Shown in pieces: positions 18,742 through 29,659 of a stretch of 64,000 bases of DNA. The translations under genes and the position numbers were made by a program. The notes below the pieces were generated by a model. That model was given only the letters and a program-made list of their open reading frames with translations. It was not told the origin of the DNA and made no database searches. Numbering within the stretch: the stretch's first letter is position 1; the number at the start of each line of letters is the position of its first letter. The DNA comes from Heracleum sosnowskyi (Eukaryota > Streptophyta > Magnoliopsida > Apiales > Apiaceae), in NCBI GenBank assembly GCA_030848705.1, contig CM061243.1, forward strand, positions 117,080,674-117,144,673, read 5' to 3'.

Positions 18742-21345
18742 TTAAGTTGCATATGGTACCCAATCCTTGTTGGGTCCTGCAGTTTTAGTGTCTCCTGAGT
18801 TTCTTCCAGTCATAAAATCACAAGCATCATCAATGATCTCCTGTTTGACTTCTCTTTTCACCCACTTAGGTTTAGAATTGGACTTGATCCTTTTCTTAAT
18901 GGATGAAGCCTTTTTGCTGTTGCTAGCAGGCTCAGAAGTCTCAACAGTGTGCATGTATGAGCATTTTTCAGTAGTAAGAATAGGTAAGTTAAAGCATGTA
19001 CTCATGGCAGTGATCTTGCATGGCATACATTCAATGTTATTACAGACACTCATAGTTCTATGCATAAGGGGGGTTCTGTGTAAGTTACCATTGAGTTCAG
19101 TAGCATTGATCTTATCCTCAATTGGTTTATTACAAACATGTGTTAAATGATGTGAAGATCCACAGTTATTGCATAGTTTCCTAGAAGCACCTCCAACATT
19201 AGTGTATCCATTTCCTTTATTGACACCTACCTTACCAATCCTATTCTTAGACTTGGGAGTTACTGGATTGACAGTGTGTTCAGAAGTTGCTGTCGAACTC
19301 TCCTTGACAGTACCTTTTATTCCAACTGTCTTGACAGAAGGTTTGGAAGTTGCTGTCTTGGAAACATTCTTGACATCATCTTTGGAAGATACTGTCTTGC
19401 CAACTGTGACAGCATCTTTTGAACTTACTGTCAGATTGCTTGGTAAGTTTACTGTCTTGGGGATAGTGACAATATCCTTTCCATCCTTAGATGTGTTGTC
19501 AACACCTTCATCCTCATCAAGAATTTCTTGTTTGATGAGCATGGCTTCTTCATCAAACTCAATTTCTGCAGCTTTGAAAATAGGAGTTTTAACCTTCTTG
19601 AGAATGGTGGGTTTGACAGCAGCATTTCCAGAACAATCTTGAATCACAGTTTCCTTTCCAGGTCTTCTACCATATGAAGTTTGATTTTCTGTATGCTTAT
19701 CATTGGAATCCTGAACTATCTTAGATGAGTTTTTATAAGCCTTAATCTTGAATTCATTATCAGCAATCTCATTCCTCAGAAATTCCCCAACTTCTTTAGC
19801 ACATTTTAATTCATTTTTAAATCTAGCATTCTCCTGAGCTAAAGAGTCTAGTGAACTGGTTTTGAGAACAAGAGACTCATTTTCAGATTTTAGTGTTTCA
19901 TTTAGCTTACTCACCCTAGTGATTTCCTCATTAGCAGCAGATAAGCTAGTATAGACATTGAACATTTCAGCACTTAGGTCTTTAATGGTTTTCTTATACT
20001 CATCAATGGACATATCAAGTAAGACAAGTGAAGGTACCTGACTTGAAGATGTTGATGTTACTTCATCAGTGCTAGCCATGAGAGCTAGGTTGACATATTC
20101 TTCTTCATCTTCATCATCAGACTCATCCCAACACTTTCCTTCAGCCACATAGGCTCTACCTTGATTCTTCTTAGAGTATCCACCAGTTCCTTTCTCAAAC
20201 CTCTGAACCTGTTTGGGTCTTTTGCATTCAGTAGCAAAATGACCAGGTTCACCACAGTTGTAACACTTGAACTTTGACCTATCCACAATTCCAGTCTTGT
20301 ATCCTCCCTTGGTTGAACTTCCCACAACAGCCTTTGATGAACTTCCTTTGTTGAACTTGGATGCTTGGCCTTGGGGCCTGAATGACCTATCCTTCTTGAA
20401 CCTAAAGTTCTTGAACTTTTTGGCCATGTAAGCCATAGTAGGATTGTCCATGCTTTCCAGTTCCTCCATTGTGTAGAAGTCTTCATCTTCCACATCCTTG
20501 AGCTGTAGTACTATTTTCTCATCATCTTCAACAACCTCTTCTATCTTCAGGGATTGTGCAGGGGTTGGTTGTGTGATTTGTAGTACTTCACTTGGTTGTG
20601 TGATCCTTGGCACTTGTGCTACTAGGGCACTTAACATATTAGCCATCTTGTTCCTTGTTCCACTTTGTATGGCTCTCTTTTGAAAGAGTTCAAGTTCATA
20701 AGATTTCAGAATGCCATAAAGTGTCTCAAAGGTTATATTGTTGAGATCTCTTCCTTCTCGTATGGCTGTTGTCTTGTGTTCAAGGTGATCAGGCAGTGTA
20801 AGCAGGAACTTGACATTCAATTCTTTTCTGTCATAGTACTTGCCATGTATCTGTAGTTCAGTTAAGAGCTTACTGAACCTTTCAAACATGGAAGTTAAGT
20901 CTTCACCAGGCTTGGCCATGAATGCCTCATATTGTGATATCAGTATTTGCCTTTGGTTGCCCTTAACTTCTTCACTTCCTTCACATAGTAAAGCTAACCT
21001 GATCCACATCTCCTTGGCAGATGTGCAGCTTATCACACTTCCACACATGGCTTTATCCAACGTGAGAGAATCGAGCAAGATGAGTTGCAAGTGATCATCT
21101 AACACCATTTTCTCCTTCTCAGGTTCCAAAAATTCAGAGGGATCTTTGGGAACCCAATGTGCAGGAATGACTTCACCATTTACTATTGTGGCTTCAATTT
21201 CCTTCCTTGGAATGAAAGGACCATTCTCGAGAATACCTGGGTATAGTGGATTCGCAACTTTGATAAACAACAAGATCTTTCTTTTCCAAATGCTGTAGTT
21301 CTCTTTATCAAAAGCTGGGATCTTGATACTGTTTGATTTCTGCAT
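18742..21345 (-). CDS. gag: Retrotransposon Gag protein with two zinc knuckles
   Basis: The frame is open from 21441, but the first 32 codons there read through the LTR end and primer site, so I place the start at 21345 (MQKSNSIKIPAFDKENY). Numbering from 21441: residues ~33-270 hold the copia Gag core (KENYSIWKRKI, then a UBN2-like helical region). A CCHC knuckle CYNCGEPGHFATEC lies at ~390. A second Cys/His knuckle, CNNCGSSHHLTHVC, lies at ~755. Between them is a long coiled coil (~485-590). The C-terminal ~450 residues make this Gag much longer than a typical copia Gag, as in Sirevirus-type elements. It ends with TAA just before protease. It would form the particle and bind RNA. Confidence 0.85.
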   Translation of the reverse strand: MQKSNSIKIPAFDKENYSIWKRKILLFIKVANPLYPGILENGPFIPRKEIEATIVNGEVIPAHWVPKDPSEFLEPEKEKMVLDDHLQLILLDSLTLDKAMCGSVISCTSAKEMWIRLALLCEGSEEVKGNQRQILISQYEAFMAKPGEDLTSMFERFSKLLTELQIHGKYYDRKELNVKFLLTLPDHLEHKTTAIREGRDLNNITFETLYGILKSYELELFQKRAIQSGTRNKMANMLSALVAQVPRITQPSEVLQITQPTPAQSLKIEEVVEDDEKIVLQLKDVEDEDFYTMEELESMDNPTMAYMAKKFKNFRFKKDRSFRPQGQASKFNKGSSSKAVVGSSTKGGYKTGIVDRSKFKCYNCGEPGHFATECKRPKQVQRFEKGTGGYSKKNQGRAYVAEGKCWDESDDEDEEEYVNLALMASTDEVTSTSSSQVPSLVLLDMSIDEYKKTIKDLSAEMFNVYTSLSAANEEITRVSKLNETLKSENESLVLKTSSLDSLAQENARFKNELKCAKEVGEFLRNEIADNEFKIKAYKNSSKIVQDSNDKHTENQTSYGRRPGKETVIQDCSGNAAVKPTILKKVKTPIFKAAEIEFDEEAMLIKQEILDEDEGVDNTSKDGKDIVTIPKTVNLPSNLTVSSKDAVTVGKTVSSKDDVKNVSKTATSKPSVKTVGIKGTVKESSTATSEHTVNPVTPKSKNRIGKVGVNKGNGYTNVGGASRKLCNNCGSSHHLTHVCNKPIEDKINATELNGNLHRTPLMHRTMSVCNNIECMPCKITAMSTCFNLPILTTEKCSYMHTVETSEPASNSKKASSIKKRIKSNSKPKWVKREVKQEIIDDACDFMTGRNSGDTKTAGPNKDWVPYAT

Positions 21346-21382
21346 TGTCGTCGTGATCTCAGATATGTATTTTAATCTGTAA

Positions 21383-21394
21383 GCTCTGATACCA
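21383..21394 (-). other. Primer-binding site (initiator methionyl-tRNA type)
   Basis: On the minus strand TGGTATCAGAGC lies two bases after the 5' LTR. It is complementary to the 3' end of plant initiator tRNA-Met, the usual copia primer. Only ~37 bases separate it from the proposed gag start. Confidence 0.92.
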
Positions 21395-21396
21395 GT

Positions 21397-22447
21397 TGTT
21401 GGTCCTCGTGTATTGCAGAAGGGGGGGGGGGATGAATGCAATACTGATAAAATTCAATCTCAATTTCAACAACCAAAACTAAGATTTAATGTTATCAATA
21501 ATATGTATGCATTCACAAACAGTATAATCTGAAGACAGGATTCACAAAATAAATATTTATTTTGCAAAGTGTTGCTACAACCTCAAGAGAGAATTCTTGA
21601 GCTTCGGTTTTTCTTCAAGACACTTACTTGTCTTTTTTTACATCTCTAGAATGAATTGATAGTCTAAGTATAAACTAATCCTATCACTGTCAACACGGGT
21701 TTGTGAAGCTGCTGTCATTATCAAGTGGCAGCTTCTTACAGATTGTCTACCCATGTGACTTTCCTAAATTGCTAACATGTCAGATATACAATACAAAGAA
21801 AGCAACCTAGATTCATTCTATTTCCAGCTAAAACAATTTAGCAAATAGAGACTTGACCTTGCTCTTTGAATTGATTCGCTTTTGTTTTGTAGTGCTTGAA
21901 GCTTCTGTCGTAGTCTTGCAGACTTGGTGCAGCTTAGGGATACTGCAACACGCCTGTTTCTTGAACATTGAGACTGTCACGGGATTTGACTGAGAAGATA
22001 CCTAGAACAAGGATCTTTCTCGAGACAGTTACTTTTGCCGCAAAGCTTGCTGTCATAGGAATGTTCTTTTGGTGACAGTATGAGTTCCCCGCATAGAGTG
22101 CTGTCGAGGTTTCCAAACTTGCTGTCGAGGGCTAAAGTTGCTGTCGCGTAGTCTTCCGCCAATGTTGTTGTCAGAGTGAATATGCTGTCGTGACTTGCAA
22201 CATTCTGTCTTCTTGTAATCTTACTGTCAATGCTTATGACAGTAACCTTTATTCATGCTGTCATCTAATATGCATTCTTTGAGGCTTGAACACAGAAAGT
22301 GAACTTCTTCCAAATTACACAATTAAAATAACATTGCATACTGATTACAAGAACATACTTTGGCTGTGACAGTATGTTCTACTTAATTAAGAATTAAGTA
22401 CATACAAGGTTAAGTTGTTTCTATGCTATCACCCATAAATCCCAACA
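21397..22447 (-). repeat. 5' LTR of the complete retrotransposon
   Basis: 1051 bp, TGTTGG...CCAACA, nearly identical to the 3' LTR at 6376-7432. The target duplication gtttc follows at 22448-22452. Like the other LTR it has the 11-G run (21421-21431) and a dense set of GCTGTC/GACAGT motifs at 21700-22380. Confidence 0.95.
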
Positions 22448-23626
22448 GTTTCCTCCGTTAGTAAAGATCTATTGTATATTTACTTTCTCCATTAGTAGAG
22501 ATTTTAAATGCAAGAATATTATATTTACTTTCCTCCATTAGTAGAGATTTTAAATGCAAGAATATTGAAATTGTATATTTACTTTCCTTCATTAGTAAAT
22601 ATTTAAAAGACAATTGAGATTTTTTCTAATCTTTGGTATTAATTACTTGATTTCTTATGCAAGACCGATCTAATTTCTTAACTTTTTATTTACCAAAACG
22701 TTCCTGTATTTTCTATTATATCACATAAAAAAAGAAGAAAGTTTAGGAGAAGAGAATGTTAAGATGTTTATTTCATTTGAAAAGAAATATTATGAGAATA
22801 TTTAGATAATAATAGAGGAAATTTTAAAATAATGTAAGGTAATACACTTTTTTTTACAATTTAAATATTTTGAAGGCAAGAATATTATAATCGAATATTT
22901 AGTTTCCTCCATTAGTGATATTTAGTTTCCTCCATCAGTAAAGATCTATTGTATATTTACTTTCTCTATTAGTAGATATTTTAAATGCAAGAATATTATA
23001 TTTACTATTCTCTATTAGTATTGATTTTAAATGCAAGAATATTGAAATTGTATATTTAGTTTTCTCCATTAGTAAATATTTAAAAGGCAATTGAGATTGT
23101 TTCTAGTTTTTGGTATTAGTTACTTAATTTCTTATGCAAGACCGATCTAATTTATTAACTTCTTATTTACCAAAACGTTCTTGTATTTTCTATTATATTA
23201 CATATAAAAAAGAAAGTTTAGGAGAGCAGTATGTTAAGATAGTAATTTAATAAAAAAATATTATGAGAATATTTAGATAATAATAGAGAAAAGTTCAAAA
23301 TAATGCAAGGTAATACACTTTTTTTTTCTAATTTAGATATTTTGAAGGCAAAAATATTATAATTGAATATTTAGTTTCTTTCATTAGTGATATTTAGTTT
23401 TCTCCATTAGTAAATATCTATTGTATATTTACTTTCTCAATTAGTAGGGATTTTAAATGCAAAAATATTAAATGTTTCCTCTATTAGTAAGTATTTAAAA
23501 GATGATTGAGATTTTTTCGAATTTTTAATATTATTAATTCAAAAAATTGAGAAAATTAGAAAAATAGAACGAAACAATCTGAAAGCGCCACCTCACCGCC
23601 CCCGTCTTCTCCTTTATATAATAGTA

Positions 23627-25723
23627 CTAGTTTACTAAGCCGCGTTTCGCAGCGGCTTTATAATAATATCTCTAAATTTTCTCAAAATATATTCTACAAA
23701 ATACGTTTTTAAATAAAATAATATTTCCAATATAAAATTAAATTTTGTTTTGAATTATATATATATATATATAAAGTTCTAGATTGTTTAATCAAAAACT
23801 ACAATTATACCTTCAGAGCTATTAAAATTTTCACTACCTCCAAATCTACTCCCAGTAAGAAAAAAAATCAAAAAATATGAACAAACATCCTTTTTGTTGT
23901 TGGGAGAATTTTTTATTAATAATAATCTTTTTTTTGTCAAAACAAATAACAACAACAACAACCTCTTCCTTTAAAATAAAAATAAATTAATGACCTCTTC
24001 TCAATGTTTCTTATTCTTGTATGACTTTTGTTATAGATGCACCGACTTATTGAATTTTGTTAAAAATGCACACATTAAATAAATTCTTCAGTAGAATAAA
24101 TCTTAACATGATATTTTCGAAATACATACACTATAAATTTATTAATATACAATTTTTATCTTTGAATTTTCGTGTATGAATTACATAAAATATTTTACTA
24201 AAAGATATAATCTTTTCTCATAAAAATTAGAACAATAACTATCTAAACGTTAAAAAACAATGATAAAATTTGTTTTTGAAGACATGATGAATTCTCCACT
24301 TTCGAGTTACCTTGTATACAGGTGTATCAACTTTTAACTATAAATTCAAAACTAATAACGTACACACATAAACATTTAAATCAATTCACAACTGAATGTA
24401 TATGAAAATCACCTTCCTTGGCCTATTATTTTAACCGATGAATCCTCATCCTTATTAATCCATGTCTTAACTCAATCAACACTAATAGCAAATAACTTGT
24501 CTTGTCAAATATTTTAATATGATCCTGCATTAGGATACAAACAAACGTAATAAGATAATAACATAAAAGAAAAAGTCTCATACTCATGTACTCATATACA
24601 CACTTTTAACATGAACAAACAAAAAAGTAAAAAAGAGCAATGTTGACAACAAAAATTGCAGTAGACAATTAACAGAGTTTATGTGTATATTTATACTATT
24701 AATTAGCTATTTGTATGAAAGTATTAAATGTAATTAATTATTTACCAAGTAATTACTTAATTTCTTATGCAAGATCGATCTAATTTCTTAACTTCTTATT
24801 TACCAATATGTTCTTGTATTTTCTATTATATTACATTAAAAATGAAAGTTTAGGAGAGTAGAATGTTAAGATAGTAATTTCATTTGAAAAGAAATATTAT
24901 GAGAATATCTAGATAATAATAAAGGGAAGTTCAAAATAATGTAAAGTAATACACTTTTTTTTAATTTAAATATTTGAAGGCAAGAATATTATAATTGAAT
25001 ATTTAGTTTCCTCCATTTGTAATATTTAGTTTCCTCCATTAGTAAAGATCTATTGTATATTTACTTTCTCCATTAGTAGAGATTTTAAATGCAAGAATAT
25101 TATATTTACTTTCCTCCATTAGTAGTGATTTTAAATATTTACTCTTTTTTTTATAATTTAGATATTTTGAATGCAAGAATATTATAATCGAATATTTAGT
25201 TTTCTCTTTTAGTGATATTTAGTTTCCTCCATCACTAAAGATCTATTGTATATTTACTTTCTATATTAGTAGAGATTTTAAATGCAAAAATATTATATTT
25301 ACTTTCCTCTATTAGTAGAGATTTTAAATGCAAGAATATTGAAATTGTATATTTAGTTTTCTCCATTAGTAAATATTTAAAAGGCAATTGAGAATTTTTC
25401 AGTATCTTATGTTAAGATAGTAATTTCATTAAAAAAGTATTATGAGAATATTTAGATAATAATAGAGGAAAGTTCAAAATAATATAAGGTAATACACTTT
25501 ATAATTGAATATTTAGTTTCTTCCCTTAGTGATATTTAGTTTCCTCCATCGTAAAGCAAAAATATTATATGTTTCCTATATTAGTAAGTATTTAAAAGGT
25601 AATTGAGATTTTTTCGAATTTTTAATATTATTAATTCAAAAAATTGAGAAAATTAGAAAAATAGAACGAAGCGATCTAAGAGCGCCACCTCACCGCCCCC
25701 GTCTTCTCCTTTATATAATAGTA
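23627..25723 (-). mobile_element. Helitron H2, in tandem with H1
   Basis: CTAG at 23627-23630 and the hairpin at 23638-23657 mark the 3' end; the 5' end at ~25723 reads ctcctttatataatagta on the plus strand, as in H1. It is ~2.1 kb, non-coding, and aligns by eye with H1 over most of its length: the block after the hairpin, the (AT)n, the tatacaggtgtatcaac block and the terminal cgccacctcaccgcccc. The inner part holds imperfect repeats of tttcctccattagtagag. Its 3' end directly abuts the 5' end of H1, head to tail. Confidence 0.75.
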
Positions 25724-26618
25724 CTAGTTTAGAACCCGTGCGATGCACGGATTGTTATTAATAATTTTTTTTATTATTATTTATGTTTTAATATTCTATT
25801 AATTTGCATTTGCTAAAAAAAAGTAGACGTGTTCAACTTTTTTAAATAATTAAAAGTATTTAAATGGATTTTAAAATAAATTAATAACTGTTTGGCCGTG
25901 ATATTTTTGGAAAAGGAGAGGTCTTAGTAAAGAAAAATAGAAAAAGTAACGTGTCTTAGCTGAAAAGGCAAGTGCCCGTAATTAAAAGTATTTAAATAGG
26001 TTTCAAAATAAATAAGTAAGGATTTGCTCGGGATATTTTTGGAAAATGAGAGATTTTATTAATAAAAAATAGAAAGAGTAGCATGTTTTAGTTGAAAAAG
26101 GTAATTGCCCGTGATTTGTTTTAGAAAAAGAGAGGATTTTGTTAGAAAAAAATAAAAGAAAAGTCAATGTATTTCAGCTGAAAAGGTAGTTGGTTATAAA
26201 AATGTTATTATTTAATAATAATTTCTTTAGAAAATAACAAAATAGAAAAAGTAACACGTTTCAGCTAAAAAGTGCTCATAATTAAAAATATTAAAATAGA
26301 TTTTAAAATAAATAATTAAAGGTTTGCCGTGATATTTTTGGAAAATGAGGGGTTTTAGTAAGAAAAAATAGAAAGAGTAACATGTTTTTGTTAAAAAAGA
26401 TAATCGCCCATGTTTTTTTAGAAAAAAAGAGGATTTTATTAGAAAAAAATAAAAAAAATAATGTATTTTAGCTGAAAAGATAAATGATTATAAATAATGT
26501 TATTATTTAGTGATAGTTTTTTAAAAAAATAAGTAAGGGTAATTAAGTAAAATCACAAGTACCGACCGTCCATCCGTCCGTCCGACTACCAAACTTTTAG
26601 TGTTTCGTCTTTAATAAT
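25724..26618 (-). mobile_element. Helitron H3, different family, in tandem with H2
   Basis: CTAG at 25724-25727 is followed by a hairpin (ccgtgc-gat-gcacgg, 25735-25750). The 5' end at ~26618 reads aaacttttagtgtttcgtctttaata on the plus strand. About 0.9 kb, non-coding. The hairpin and body match the family of the remnant ending at 3884, not H1/H2. It contains imperfect internal repeats of ggatatttttggaaaa(t/g)gagag. Confidence 0.7.
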
Positions 26619-27275
26619 ATAGCTTAAAATCCGTGCGATGCACGGATTATTTTTAATAATTATTAATTTTATTATTTATATTTTATATTTTATTAATTGT
26701 ATTTATTAAAAAAAATAAGTAGATGTTTTAAACATTTTTAAATAATTAAAAGTATTAAAATAGATTTTAAAATAAATAAGTAACGATTTGTCCGTGATAT
26801 TTTGGAAAAAGAGAGGCTTTAGTAAGAAATATAGAGAGTAACATGTTTTCGTTGAATTTTAAAATATAAAAGTAATGATATGCCTGTGATTAATAATTAT
26901 AATATTATTATTTTATTTTATTAAATAGAACTATTCGTGATATTTTTGGAAAATGAGAGGTTTTATTTAGAAAAAATAGAAAAGTAGAAATTTTAGTTAG
27001 AAAATATAAAAAAGAATATACAATTTGGCTAAAAGTGGTAATGAGTTAGTTATTAGCAATTATAACCTTATTATGTTATTTTATTATATGAAACTTTTTG
27101 CGATATTTTTGGAAAATGAGATGTTTTAGTTAGAAAAAATAGAAAAGATATTCTATATAATAATTTTAATATTTTATCTAACGATTCTCATTGATTTGAT
27201 CAGAGATATCTAACGGCTATGAATGGAGTGACCAGACTACAAAACTTTCAATGTTTCGTCTTTAATATAATAGTA
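26619..27275 (-). mobile_element. Helitron H4, tandem with H3
   Basis: A 9-bp stem hairpin (aatccgtgc-gat-gcacggatt, 26629-26649) starts 9-10 bp from the junction, where the terminal tetranucleotide is CTAT rather than CTAG. The 5' end near 27275 reads actttcaatgtttcgtctttaatata on the plus strand, matching H3's 5' end. About 0.66 kb and non-coding. Confidence 0.65.
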
Positions 27276-28335
27276 TATATTTTATTTTTCATTGTGAAAG
27301 TTGATTGTTTCATAAATTTGATATCAGCCACCAAGCATAGATATTTTATCGTACATAATAACATCTTATATACTTTCCAATGACATCATCCTCCATGTAT
27401 TATAAAATACTGATACTTATTTCAGTCTTTTTTTTTCGTTCATCGACAATTGCAAGTTCCTACACATTTTGTATAGACATATTGAATCATCACATCACAA
27501 TTGAATTATCTAATACCCAATATCAAGATGATCAGCTTATAAATACAATCCTACATCAAAATAAAAATTTTGAGTATAATACAACATAATACTAAAAAAA
27601 GGAAGAACATGGTCAAAGAATACAATTCATGCGTATCAATTATCAAATATTATACTAATGATGTCTCGAATTCAAGTTTAAAAAGGCATAAAGTTAAACT
27701 AACAAATCGATGTAAAAGTACGATAGAAAGTTCAACTTACTTATCTTCGATGGTCAATTATATATATATGTATATATGAATGATTGTTGGAGAAAAAGTT
27801 AGTCTTGAATAATTAAGGTAAACATTTGTAATAAGTTTCAAATTGGTGCCGAAGAGAAATTTAGGAAAATATTAGTAAAGTATTTTTTAATTTTAAAATT
27901 TGGGAATTTTTTTTAGAAGAATATCCATTAGTCAAGATTTTAAAGGCAAAAATATTAAAATTGTATATTCAGTTTCCTTCATTAGAAAAGATTTGAAAAA
28001 ACAAATGAGATATTTTTTAATCAAGAAAAATATTAAAATTGTATATTTAGTTTCCTGATATATATAAAGAAAAAGATAAATAAAAGAAGAAATAAGATAA
28101 AAATTGATAAACTAAAAAGATAAAGATGTTGAATATTAATAAAAGGATAAAGATGTCCAAAAATATCACGACTAAAACCTTACTTATATAGTTTAAAATT
28201 ATTTTAATACTTTTAATTATTAAAAAAAATTACCTATTTTAACATGCATACTTAATTTTTTTAATAAATACAATTAATAAAATATGAAAATATGAATATT
28301 GAAATAACAATTATTAAAAACACTCCTTTAATCTA
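27276..28335. other. AT-rich DNA without recognisable genes
   Basis: No frame here has plant-protein character. From about 28150 to 28335 the sequence again resembles Helitron body (atatcacgactaaaacc, acatgcatacttaatttt), ending aatctagtacatataaagaag. This suggests an eroded plus-strand 3' end abutting another 5' end near 28336. Confidence 0.5.
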
Positions 28336-28399
28336 GTACATATAAAGAAGAAGATAAATAAAATGAGAAAGAATATAAAGATTGATAAGATAAAAAGAT

Positions 28400-29552
28400 A
28401 AAGATATCGAATATTAAAATAATACATTTACTTTCCTCCATAATTAAAGATTTTAATGAAAAAAAAATTAAAATTGTATATTTAGTTTCCTCCATTAACA
28501 AAGATTTAAAAGACAATTGAGATTTTTTCTATCCTATAAATTCAAATTTAAATAATAAACTTTAATTTTATTGAATTAAAATTGAGAAAGGAAAAAATAT
28601 TAAAATTTTATATTCTGTTTCCTCCATTAGTAAAGATTTAAAAGGAAGTTGAGATTTTTTCTATCCTATAAATTCAAATTTATATAAGGAACTTTAATTT
28701 TATTGAATAAAAATTGAGAAAGGAAATAATCTTAAAATTGTATATCAGTTTCCTCAATTAGTAAAGATTTAAAAGGTATTTCATATTTTTCTATCCTATA
28801 AATTCCAATTTAAATAAGAAAATTTAATTTTATTGAATTAAAATTGTATATTTAGTTTCCTCCGTTAACAAATATTTAAAAGGCAATTGAGATTTTTTCT
28901 ATCATACAAATTCAAATTTAAATAAGGAACTTACATTTTATTGAATCAAAATTGAGAAAAGAAATAATATTAAAATTGTATATTATATTTCCTCCATTAG
29001 TTAAAATTTAAAAGACAATTGATATTTTCTCTATCCTATAAATTTGAATTTAAATAAGGAAATTAAATTAAATTAAATTAAAATTCAAGAAATCTAAAAA
29101 AAAGATAAATAGTTATATTTAGTTTTGTTTATTAATAAAGATTTAAAAGGCAATTGAGATTTTTTCTAAAATTGAGACTCCATTAGTAAAGATTTAAAAG
29201 GAAATTGAGATTTTTTCTCTGCTATAAATTCAAATTTATATAAGGAACTTTCATTTTATTGAATAAAAATTGAGAAATGGAATAATCTTGAAATTGTATA
29301 TCAGTTTCCTACATTAGTAAAGTTTTAAAAGATATTTGATATTTTTCTATCCTAAAAATTCCAATTTAAATAAGGAAATTTAATTTAATTTAATTAAAAT
29401 TGTATATTTTGTTTCCTCCATTAACAAAGATTTAAAAGACAATTTAGATTTTTTCTATCCTATAAATTCAAATTTAAATAAGTAACTTTAATTTTATTGA
29501 ATTAAAATTGAGAAAGAAAAGAATCTTAAAATTGTATATTCTATTTCCTCCA
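28400..29552. repeat. Imperfect minisatellite-like tandem repeat
   Basis: About eight diverged copies of a unit built from tttcctccattagtaaag, atttaaaaggcaattgag, attttttctatcctataaattc and aataaggaactttaattttattg. The array resumes after H5 (32059-32460) with two or three more copies. Single related units occur in H1 and H2. Confidence 0.75.
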
Positions 29553-29659
29553 TCAATATACTTATATAAAGGAGAAGACGGAGGCGGTGAGGTGGCGCCT
29601 CTAGAATCGCTCCGTTCTATTTTTCTAATTTTCTCAATTTTTCACAATTTTTAATTTTA

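Larger units (their letters stand above)
6376..22447 (-). mobile_element. Complete copia-type (Sirevirus-like) LTR retrotransposon, very recent insertion
   Basis: A full-length element read on the minus strand: 5' LTR 21397-22447, primer site 21383-21394, gag 18742-21345, protease/integrase/RT/RNase H 15481-18729, a long accessory region 7525-14149, polypurine tract, 3' LTR 6376-7432. The 5-bp target duplication gtttc flanks it (6371-6375, 22448-22452). The LTRs differ by two substitutions and one 6-bp indel over ~1.05 kb, so the insertion is young. Size, the large gag with two zinc knuckles, the post-pol ORFs and the integrase/RT sequence style fit the Sirevirus branch of Ty1/copia. Pol carries in-frame stops and the accessory frame is broken, so this copy is probably non-autonomous. 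It inserted into Helitron H1. Confidence 0.93.
4960..23626 (-). mobile_element. Helitron H1, split by a nested retrotransposon
   Basis: Minus-strand Helitron. Its 3' end is at the left: CTAG at 4960-4963 with the hairpin agccgc...gcggct at 4971-4990. Its 5' end is at the right, near 23626, with ctcctttatataatagta reading as the reverse complement of a Helitron 5' end. Without the 16.1-kb retrotransposon and its duplicated target it is about 2.59 kb. The body is closely similar to Helitron H2 (23627-25723) along most of its length, including the sequence after the hairpin. It has no coding sequence. The 5' end directly abuts the 3' end of H2. Confidence 0.75.

Noticed and set aside
25735..25750. 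Repeated gtgcgatgcac hairpins (also near 3860, 26632, 57104) as possible riboswitches, small-RNA genes or CRISPR-like repeats
   Set aside because: Each lies a few bases from a CTAG/CTAT element end and marks a Helitron 3' terminus; there are no regular spacers.
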